Origin: Cenarchaeum sp. SB0662_bin_33
Lineage (GTDB): Archaea > Thermoproteota > Nitrososphaeria > Nitrososphaerales > Nitrosopumilaceae
NCBI GenBank assembly: GCA_009840065.1
Contig: VXON01000128.1
Coordinates: 1 to 10,280, forward strand
Reading direction: 5' to 3'
DNA length: 10,280 nt
The notes beneath the pieces were generated by a model. The model did no database searches. It saw only the letters and a list, made by a program, of their open reading frames with translations, and was not told where the DNA came from. The position numbers and the translations under genes are program-made. Each line of letters begins with the position of its first letter. The stretch's first letter is position 1. Below are positions 4,482-10,280 of this stretch, piece after piece.

Positions 4482-6386
4482 TTACTTGTCATTTATTATA
4501 TCATGGAGCATTTTATTCAGCATGTGGTTTATTTTTTGACCGGATGCTTTGCCCCGGAGTTTGGACATGGCCATTCCCATTAATGGTCGCGCTGCACGCT
4601 CTCCCTGATTCTGTATGAGAGGGTTATTTTTGCGTATTATATCCTGTAAAATATTAATTATCTCGGTATCAGAGAGTGAGGTTGTATTGGTATTTTTAAT
4701 TGCCATGTTTACATCACTAGAATTGCCAGACATAATATCACGAAATATTATTGGAACTGATTCCTTGGGTATTGTGCTAGACTGTAGCAGTCTGAATGTC
4801 TCAAGTATTATATTATTATTTAATAATTTGGAATTTAATCCTTCCCGACTTAATTCTGTAATTGTGGAGCAGAGTATTGATGCCACAAATGGGGGCGAAA
4901 CATCAGTCTCTTTAATTACGTCGGCAAACACATCAACATAGTCAGAGTCCAGTAGTTGTTCTGCCAGCTGTGTGTTTAGCCGGTATTTTGAGGCTGTTTT
5001 TGAGATTATACGTTCCCATGATTCTGGAATATTTTCTTGTGCCGCAATTATGTCATTTTTTGATATTATAATTGGGGGAATATCAGTCTCAGGATACATT
5101 CGGGATGAACCAGGGCGGGGCCGCAAAAACACTGTTCCCCCCTGCGGGATAGCAAGTCTGGTCTCGGATGGTACCCCCTTGGTTGCGGCGTATATGCGTT
5201 TAGAGATAGAATCCAAGACATGTGCCGTCTTTTTTGCAGGGCATGCAACCATGATGAATGCATCCTGCTTGGTCATGCCCATGTGTTTGTATAGTAACTT
5301 TACATCATCATCAACAATACCATAGTTGGGCAGTTCGTCGGTATGAAATATGCCACCCACTCCATAGTATTTTACCAGCTGTCCTATCTCTTGGCCCAGT
5401 CGTATCCCATTATATGGCTCATAGCCTAAAATTCCAGCAAAATTACGTAACCGTATGCACGATATTATATTATTTTGTTTTATGGCCTTTTGTATTATTT
5501 TAGACTGGTATTTTTTTGCCATACCTGTTATGTCAAATATGTCATCCGTTGTTATTTTTTTAATATTCTTTTTTTTTAAAATTTGAGATATGTGAACCAA
5601 TCCGGACTGGCGGCGAGCCTCATACTCCACTACCCGTTCCAATTGATCCAGCTGCTGTAGACCCTTTATCTCCACTATACCGTTGCCGTCCCTTACAGAT
5701 ATGTTGACATCCTGGCGTATTGTACCTATTCCCCGAGCAACCATCTTTATTCCCCGTAATAATCGTCCAAGACCCTCGGCAGCTAGGCGTACCTGGTGCG
5801 GCGTGCCGGAGATTGGCTCTAGCGCTATCTCTATCAGAGGAATCCCTAGGCGGTCTAAATTATACTCCTTGACTCCGTCCTTCTCTCCGAGTACGCGAGC
5901 CGAATCTTCCTCAAGGCATATCGACTGTACTCCCACGGATATATCACCAACATTTAGAATGCCGCCTCTGGAGACCAGCATAGTTCTTTGAAAACCACTG
6001 GTGTTAGAGCCGTCTATTACGGTCTTGCGCATGGCATATATCTCCTCATATATGGTGGACTTTAGCGCTGCAGATACTACTAGGGATATCTCTTTGGACA
6101 TATTATCGACATGGTGTGGTGGCTCCTCATCACGCTCCACTAGGCAGCTGTTGTTGTCATCAGCGTGATATAGTATCGACATGTCTCGGTTACCCTCAAA
6201 GACCGCTGCCGGGTCGTATCTGCCCATCTCGCTCTTTACGGGTCGCAGTCTTCGTGTGAATTGTTGTATAATTCCAGGAGGGGCAACGCCGCTACAGTTG
6301 CAAAAGAGTTTTCTACCTGTGTTTAGCTGCTGGTGTATCTCTAGCCCCACCCGGACACCAGCATTATCAAAGGAAAAATCCATCAT
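4482..6386 (-). CDS. gatE: Glutamyl-tRNA(Gln) amidotransferase subunit E
   Basis: GatE (634 residues) is the tRNA-binding and kinase subunit of GatDE. It phosphorylates Glu on misacylated Glu-tRNA(Gln), then amidates it with ammonia from GatD to give Gln-tRNA(Gln). The start VGLEIHQQLNTGRKLFCNCS (residues 13-32) is the GatB/GatE signature, with C29 and C31 in the usual metal-site position. The cradle domain runs to about residue 280 (YNLDRLGIPLIEIALEP, GTIRQDVNIS, VEIKGLQQL). Residues 310-440 are the AspRS-like GAD insert that distinguishes GatE from bacterial GatB. Residues 450-634 are the helical domain and YqeY-like tail, ending near RPLMGMAMSKLRGKASGQKI. The ATG overlaps the gatD stop (ATGA, 6386-6383), with GGAG eight bases upstream inside gatD, so translation is coupled. 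A second ATG follows directly. Parts of the gene, notably codons for residues 270-310 and 510-590, are much more AT-rich than the rest. Confidence 0.96.
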   Translation of the reverse strand: MMDFSFDNAGVRVGLEIHQQLNTGRKLFCNCSGVAPPGIIQQFTRRLRPVKSEMGRYDPAAVFEGNRDMSILYHADDNNSCLVERDEEPPHHVDNMSKEISLVVSAALKSTIYEEIYAMRKTVIDGSNTSGFQRTMLVSRGGILNVGDISVGVQSICLEEDSARVLGEKDGVKEYNLDRLGIPLIEIALEPISGTPHQVRLAAEGLGRLLRGIKMVARGIGTIRQDVNISVRDGNGIVEIKGLQQLDQLERVVEYEARRQSGLVHISQILKKKNIKKITTDDIFDITGMAKKYQSKIIQKAIKQNNIISCIRLRNFAGILGYEPYNGIRLGQEIGQLVKYYGVGGIFHTDELPNYGIVDDDVKLLYKHMGMTKQDAFIMVACPAKKTAHVLDSISKRIYAATKGVPSETRLAIPQGGTVFLRPRPGSSRMYPETDIPPIIISKNDIIAAQENIPESWERIISKTASKYRLNTQLAEQLLDSDYVDVFADVIKETDVSPPFVASILCSTITELSREGLNSKLLNNNIILETFRLLQSSTIPKESVPIIFRDIMSGNSSDVNMAIKNTNTTSLSDTEIINILQDIIRKNNPLIQNQGERAARPLMGMAMSKLRGKASGQKINHMLNKMLHDIINDK

Positions 6387-7660
6387 ACGGCCATCTCCGA
6401 GGCCATCGGTCTGCTCATTACATCCCAGGATAGCTCATTGCCCAAGACCCACATCATCTTAACCAAGGCCACCTCGGAGAGCATGTCGTGTAGGGGCACA
6501 ACACCCATCTGTAGTAGATCACGACCGCTCTCATATACATTCATGCCAACCCGCCCATCTATGCATTGAGAGGTCATTCCTACAAACATCCTGTTTTGAC
6601 GCATCTTTTTTATCACATCGTATGCCTCCCTGCCTACATGTCCCAGACCGGTACCCTCAAATATTACGGCGCGGCACGATGAGCCAATCAGATTTTCTAG
6701 TATGGATACATCAAATCCAGGATGATATTTAATTAAAGATGCGTCCCGGACTTGGTTTATTCTGGGAGTGTATGATATGTCGTGGTAATAGTCGTGCCGG
6801 GGTTGCCCGTGCAGCCGGCCCTCTTTTATCATGTATAATGGCTCACCCCCAATGGTACGAAATGCACTCCGAGAGCTGGTGTGGTTTTTTCGTACTCGGG
6901 TCCCCGCATGTATGGATACTGTATCATCACTAGTACCACTGTGCATCGCAATATACACTCCACGTTGTATACTATGTGATATGGCTAAGACCGCACCGAT
7001 CAGGTTTAACGTTGCATCCGAGGATGCACGATCAGATGATCGCTGTGAACCAGTCAGTATTATGGGTACCGGAAACCCCGCCAATGCAAAGGAGAGAAAT
7101 GTCGATGTGTAGTGCATCGTATCAGTACCATGGGCGACCACAATGCCATCATACCGGGAACCTGTGTTGTGTATGTGAGTGGCTATTTTTAACCAATGCT
7201 CGGGGGTTATGTTTTCAGAGTATTCGGATAATATCTCCTGCGGATGTATGTTTGCCATGCCATACAGTTCAGGAACAGACTGACTCAGGTCCGCCGCGTC
7301 AAGCGTAGGAGTAACAGCACCCGTTCGATAGTCTACACGGCTGGCAATCGTACCGCCGGTGGATAGTAGTAGTATGTTGGGAAGTCCGGCATCTGCCTGT
7401 GGGGGCGGTACATCATTTTCCGGCGATACCATTACATCATGTCGCGTTATGGTATCAACATTCTGTATGGATATACCAACATTATAGCCATTATCCAACT
7501 TCAGTATAATGTGGGCATCATCAGAGTAATGATATCTGGGCATAAGCACTCCGGTATGGGAGAGGTCAGACTTTATGGTTATGTAGTCACCCACAGAAAG
7601 GTTAAACCTCTGTAGTAGTTTTGCCGCCTGTCCACGGTATCCCAGTAATCGGGATGACAT
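6383..7660 (-). CDS. gatD: Glutamyl-tRNA(Gln) amidotransferase subunit D (glutaminase)
   Basis: GatD (425 residues) is the L-asparaginase-like subunit that frees ammonia from glutamine for GatE. Residues 1-85 form the N-terminal beta-barrel-like domain that docks with GatE (SVGDYITI, HIILKLDNGYNVGI). The amidase domain begins NILLLSTGGTIAS (95-107), with the first catalytic Thr at 101. The second signature is VVAHGTDTMHYTSTFL (174-189), giving T179 and D180. The catalytic Lys is K258 in RVRKNHTSSRSAF. The C-terminal half continues with RAVIFEGTGLGHVG (330-343) and SQCIDGRVGMNVYESGRDL (364-382), as expected. All catalytic residues are kept. It starts four bases after the cdc48 stop and has no clear Shine-Dalgarno sequence, so it probably depends on re-initiation or coupling. 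Length is normal for the family. Confidence 0.96.
   Translation of the reverse strand: MSSRLLGYRGQAAKLLQRFNLSVGDYITIKSDLSHTGVLMPRYHYSDDAHIILKLDNGYNVGISIQNVDTITRHDVMVSPENDVPPPQADAGLPNILLLSTGGTIASRVDYRTGAVTPTLDAADLSQSVPELYGMANIHPQEILSEYSENITPEHWLKIATHIHNTGSRYDGIVVAHGTDTMHYTSTFLSFALAGFPVPIILTGSQRSSDRASSDATLNLIGAVLAISHSIQRGVYIAMHSGTSDDTVSIHAGTRVRKNHTSSRSAFRTIGGEPLYMIKEGRLHGQPRHDYYHDISYTPRINQVRDASLIKYHPGFDVSILENLIGSSCRAVIFEGTGLGHVGREAYDVIKKMRQNRMFVGMTSQCIDGRVGMNVYESGRDLLQMGVVPLHDMLSEVALVKMMWVLGNELSWDVMSRPMASEMAV
6395..6398 (-). promoter_or_regulatory. Shine-Dalgarno site for gatE
   Basis: GGAG on the minus strand, inside the last codons of gatD, lies eight bases before the gatE ATG at 6386. It favours this ATG over the adjacent one at 6383. 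Confidence 0.5.
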
Positions 7661-7664
7661 GGTA

Positions 7665-9851
7665 TCAGCGGTAGTAGGGAGCCACCAATGTCTCTTGTAG
7701 TTTTAGGTCTTTCTGTTCCCGGACTTTTCTTACCGCTTCCTCAAAGTGGCCCATGGTAACTCTAGCATCGGCAGAGCGTTTCTCAATCTCTTTGACATCA
7801 TCATCTTCATCAAGAAACTCGTGTATGACCAAGGATACGGCGGTATTAGCTATGGAGGCGGTATCTGCCCCACTCATACCATCGGTTATCTCTGACAGCT
7901 TTTCATAGTCAACATCATCGGCAGTTGCAATGTCCTTGGAGTGAATATTCAGTATGCTTCGCCGGCTCTCCTTGTCAGGCAGAGGTATCTGTATTATTTT
8001 GTCAAATCTACCAGGTCGTAGCAGCGCAGTGTCAATTATGTCCGCCCTATTAGTAGCAGCCAAAACTATGACACCGTGCATGTTCTCCATACCGTCCAGT
8101 TCAGTAAGTAGCTGGCTTACCACCCTCTCGGTTACCGCAGTCTCACCACCAGCTCCACGCACGGGGGCTATGGAATCAATCTCATCAAAGAAGATAACGC
8201 ACGGGGAGCCCTGTCTGGCGCGGCGAAATATCTCCCGGATACCCCTCTCGGACTCGCCAACCCATTTTGATAGTAGTTCGGGGCCACGTACTGAGACAAA
8301 GTTGGCCTCACTCTCAGTGGCTACTGCCTTGGCCAGTAGTGTCTTGCCCGTGCCGCTAGGACCATGCAATAGTATTCCTCTTGGCATACGGTGGCCTAAT
8401 TTATCGTACAGGCCAGGATGTTTCATGGGCCACTCTACCGCCTCCTGAAGTTCACGCTTGACATCATTCAGGCCGCCCACATCATTCCATTTGACATCGG
8501 GATTCTCAATGAACACCTCGCGCATTCCCGAGGCGGTTACCTCGATTAACGCCTTTTGAAAGTCAGAGTTGTTGACGATAAGCTTGTCAAGGGTTTCGCT
8601 GGGTATCTTTTCATCCTCTAGGTTTAGTTCGGGCAAAAGTCTTCTCAGACACTTCATGGCAGCTTCCTTACAGAGGTACTCTAGGTCGGCGCCCACATAT
8701 CCATGGCTGACCGCCGCTACCCTATCCAGCTCCACACATTCACTATTCTCCTTGTCTAAGAGCAGAGGCATATTGCGTGTATGAATTGATAGTATATCCT
8801 TCCGCCCCTTCTTGTCTGGTACCCGAATCTCGATTTCACGATCAAACCGTCCCGGACGCCTCAGTGCCGGGTCTATGGCATTGGGCCGGTTGGTGGCAGA
8901 TATCACTATAACCTTACCCCGGGCTTCAAGACCATCCATCAGGGATAGCATCTGTGACACGACGCGTCTCTCTACTTCACCGGTAACTTCTTCACGTTTT
9001 GGTGCTATAGAGTCAATCTCATCTACAAATATTATGGATGGTGCCTTCTCCCGGGCCTCTTTGAATATCTCACGCAGTCTGGCTTCAGACTCGCCATAGA
9101 ATTTTGACATTATCTCTGGGCCGGATATTGATATAAAGTGTGCATTAGACTCATTGGCTACTGCCTTTGCCAGTAGTGTCTTGCCAGTGCCCGGTGGACC
9201 ATACAATAGTACACCTTTGGGGGCCTCTATTCCCAATTTTTCAAATATCTCAGGGTGTCTTAGGGGTAGTTCAATCATCTCCCTTACTTTTTTGATCTCG
9301 TCGGTTAGGCCACCAATATCCTCATACGTCACTTGTGGTACGCCACGAAGCGTCTCGCCTTTTTCAGCTATATGAAAGACTGTCTTTTGTATTACCAAGA
9401 CTGCATCAGATGCCGGAGTTACCCCTATAACCTGAAATGTCAATCTGCCTCCAAAGTAGGGCACCATGACATTGTCCCCCTTTATAAGAGGAACGCTCTC
9501 TAATGCATCGGCTAGATACCGCTCATCAATTGGCGGTATTGCTTCTAGGGGAGCTACAACTATCTTTTCCGCGGATACTGCCTTTATCTTACGTACGGAT
9601 ATGGTATCGCCAATGGCTATTCCAGAGTTGTTTCTGCCCAATCCGTCAATACGTATTATGCCTTTGCCCTCATCTGATGGGTATAACGGAAGACATTTGG
9701 CTACCGTCCTGCGCTTTCCTTTAATCTCAATAACATCACCAGTGGATGCATTTAGCGTATCCATCGAGTCATAGTCTATGCGGGCTACTCCCCGGCCCAC
9801 ATCGCGGGTATACGCCTCTAATACCTTTAGATTTAGTGATTGGCCAGCCAT
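7665..9851 (-). CDS. cdc48: Cdc48/VAT-type AAA+ unfoldase
   Basis: This 728-residue double-ring AAA+ ATPase unfolds proteins and is the archaeal counterpart of p97/VCP. Residues 1-170 are the N-domain (double-psi barrel plus four-stranded barrel). Ring D1 has Walker A GPPGTGKT (218-225), pore loop FYG (251-253), Walker B IIFVDEID (273-280), sensor SATN (318-321) and arginine finger region RRPGRFD (331-337). Ring D2 has Walker A GPSGTGKT (497-504), in which the usual second Pro is Ser, pore loop WVG (530-532), Walker B VIFFDEID (552-559), sensor AATN (598-601) and LRPGRFD (611-617). Sensor 2 of D2 is GADTASIANTAVSL. The last three residues YYR fit the hydrophobic-Tyr-any (HbYX) motif that docks AAA+ rings on the 20S proteasome, which is inferred here. 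Its TATA box lies 27 bases before the ATG. It heads the operon with gatD and gatE; no functional link to tRNA amidation is known to me. Confidence 0.96.
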   Translation of the reverse strand: MAGQSLNLKVLEAYTRDVGRGVARIDYDSMDTLNASTGDVIEIKGKRRTVAKCLPLYPSDEGKGIIRIDGLGRNNSGIAIGDTISVRKIKAVSAEKIVVAPLEAIPPIDERYLADALESVPLIKGDNVMVPYFGGRLTFQVIGVTPASDAVLVIQKTVFHIAEKGETLRGVPQVTYEDIGGLTDEIKKVREMIELPLRHPEIFEKLGIEAPKGVLLYGPPGTGKTLLAKAVANESNAHFISISGPEIMSKFYGESEARLREIFKEAREKAPSIIFVDEIDSIAPKREEVTGEVERRVVSQMLSLMDGLEARGKVIVISATNRPNAIDPALRRPGRFDREIEIRVPDKKGRKDILSIHTRNMPLLLDKENSECVELDRVAAVSHGYVGADLEYLCKEAAMKCLRRLLPELNLEDEKIPSETLDKLIVNNSDFQKALIEVTASGMREVFIENPDVKWNDVGGLNDVKRELQEAVEWPMKHPGLYDKLGHRMPRGILLHGPSGTGKTLLAKAVATESEANFVSVRGPELLSKWVGESERGIREIFRRARQGSPCVIFFDEIDSIAPVRGAGGETAVTERVVSQLLTELDGMENMHGVIVLAATNRADIIDTALLRPGRFDKIIQIPLPDKESRRSILNIHSKDIATADDVDYEKLSEITDGMSGADTASIANTAVSLVIHEFLDEDDDVKEIEKRSADARVTMGHFEEAVRKVREQKDLKLQETLVAPYYR

Positions 9852-9873
9852 AAATCAAGTAATCATGTACGAT

Positions 9874-9882
9874 TTTTATATC
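9874..9882 (-). promoter_or_regulatory. TATA box of the cdc48-gatD-gatE operon
   Basis: The minus strand reads GATATAAAAATC around here, centred 27 bases upstream of the cdc48 ATG. It lies in the 68-base spacer after the upstream small gene, so the operon has its own promoter and probably a leaderless message. Confidence 0.68.
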
Positions 9883-9919
9883 TTTGGGAGATATGATAAA
9901 CGAGTGAGAATGCATACGA

Positions 9920-10135
9920 CTAGTCAAGATTGGTGGAGGTGAGTCTTTTGAGGCGTTCCAGTATTGTACTGTATTCGTCCCCCGGAGTAACCACCACAAA
10001 CGGCGGGTCGGGGAGGGCATCGGATGCAACATATAGGAGGCCATCCCGACACATGTACACAATGCTCTTTTTTACAGTGGCGTAATCGGCAACAAATAGA
10101 ACAATCTCATCCATATCTTTGAAAGACTTTATCAT
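9920..10135 (-). CDS. Small conserved-looking protein of unknown function, 71 residues
   Basis: I do not recognise a family. The protein alternates predicted strands IVLFVADY (11-18), SIVYMC (24-29), LLYVAS (33-38) and PFVVVT (45-50), then a probable amphipathic helix EYSTILERLKRL (54-65), so a compact alpha/beta or beta-sheet fold is plausible. It has no signal peptide or membrane span and one Cys (C29). The ATG at 10135 lies 27 bases downstream of a TATA box. Met8 (10114) is an internal alternative. It precedes cdc48 by 68 bases on the same strand but cdc48 has its own promoter, so co-transcription is optional. A ten-base tandem repeat (ATCATGTCAT twice) covers the start codon. Confidence 0.65.
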   Translation of the reverse strand: MIKSFKDMDEIVLFVADYATVKKSIVYMCRDGLLYVASDALPDPPFVVVTPGDEYSTILERLKRLTSTNLD

Positions 10136-10150
10136 GTCATATCATGTCAT
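10131..10150. repeat. Tandem 10-base repeat over the start codon of the 71-residue gene
   Basis: ATCATGTCAT occurs twice in succession (10131-10140 and 10141-10150). The left copy contains the start codon on the minus strand. The ATG in the right copy runs into a TGA after two codons, so the duplication created a decoy start. Confidence 0.7.
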
Positions 10151-10157
10151 GCATAAC

Positions 10158-10167
10158 GATATAATTT
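10158..10167 (-). promoter_or_regulatory. TATA box of the 71-residue protein gene
   Basis: The minus strand reads AAATTATATC here, centred about 27 bases upstream of the ATG at 10135. This is the same distance as at trmB, tes and cdc48 and indicates a leaderless transcript. Confidence 0.6.
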
Positions 10168-10240
10168 AGTTGATGGTGTGTGTGGTTTCAGAGTCATGCA
10201 ATACCATACAGGTTTGGAGATAATCTGTACTATAGCGGCG

Positions 10241-10256
10241 TGCATAAGTTTATGCA
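10241..10256. repeat. 16-base palindrome, candidate operator
   Basis: TGCATAA at 10241-10247 and TTATGCA at 10250-10256 are perfect reverse complements around a 2-base centre. GTACTA occurs on both sides (10227-10232 and 10257-10262). It lies about 75-95 bases upstream of the TATA box of the 71-residue gene and near the window edge, so it may regulate that gene or a divergent one beyond the window. No gene is supported in 10168-10280. Confidence 0.5.
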
Positions 10257-10280
10257 GTACTAAAATCGCCCATACACACT

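Noticed and set aside
7954..9099. Long plus-strand open frames opposite cdc48 (for example 7954-8448 and 8812-9099)
   Set aside because: They are antisense shadows of a certain AAA+ gene, with Ser/Arg/Leu-rich low-complexity products typical of antisense frames and no promoter.
9769..10062. 97-codon minus-strand frame overlapping the cdc48 start and the 71-residue gene
   Set aside because: It is out of frame with both. The 71-residue frame has a correctly placed TATA box and a more protein-like composition.
10147..10280. Minus-strand frame open from the window edge to a TGA at 10149-10147
   Set aside because: About 43 codons with no recognisable motif. It would run through the palindrome and the TATA box of the 71-residue gene, so chance is more likely.
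1..10280. tRNA genes, CRISPR arrays, defence or toxin-antitoxin modules
   Set aside because: I looked for cloverleaf halves, regularly spaced repeats and known families in the spacers and found none.

Overview
The window is archaeal. It carries both subunits of the archaea-specific tRNA-dependent amidotransferase GatDE, a two-ring Cdc48/VAT ATPase, and a radical SAM protein resembling the tetraether lipid synthase Tes. Gene starts lie about 25-27 bases downstream of TATA boxes, as in leaderless archaeal transcripts. The gene content, the TrmB-type regulator and the exact style of the Cdc48 C-terminus suggest Nitrososphaerota (Thaumarchaeota), probably a group I.1a relative. That placement comes from recognising protein styles, not from a search.

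Layout. Positions 55-1466 (minus) hold a regulatory cluster: a TrmB-family regulator (GTG start), a DtxR-family metalloregulator whose likely GTG start sits one base after the trmB stop, and a 54-57-residue zinc-ribbon protein. Positions 1467-2712 are a gene-poor accessory patch. It contains an IS630-family transposase remnant with two compensating frameshifts, three copies of a 23-24-base terminal repeat (two of which bound a 154-base MITE-like element), and an unidentified, stop-interrupted reading frame. Positions 2713-4377 (plus) encode the Tes-like radical SAM enzyme with its own TATA box. Positions 4482-9851 (minus) are a compact operon cdc48-gatD-gatE (4-base gap, then 4-base overlap) converging on tes. 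Positions 9920-10135 (minus) encode a 71-residue protein of unknown function, and the last 145 bases hold its promoter and a strong 16-base palindrome.

How the genes fit together. GatD and GatE form one enzyme that makes Gln-tRNA(Gln). Cdc48 is an unfoldase likely to feed the 20S proteasome. Tes makes membrane-spanning lipids. The trmB-dtxR pair looks like a co-expressed regulatory unit that may respond to metal or metabolite status. I see no defence, CRISPR or tRNA genes. The best candidates for something undescribed are the tiny zinc-ribbon gene, the DtxR protein lacking its ancillary metal site, and the odd structure of the insertion-element patch.
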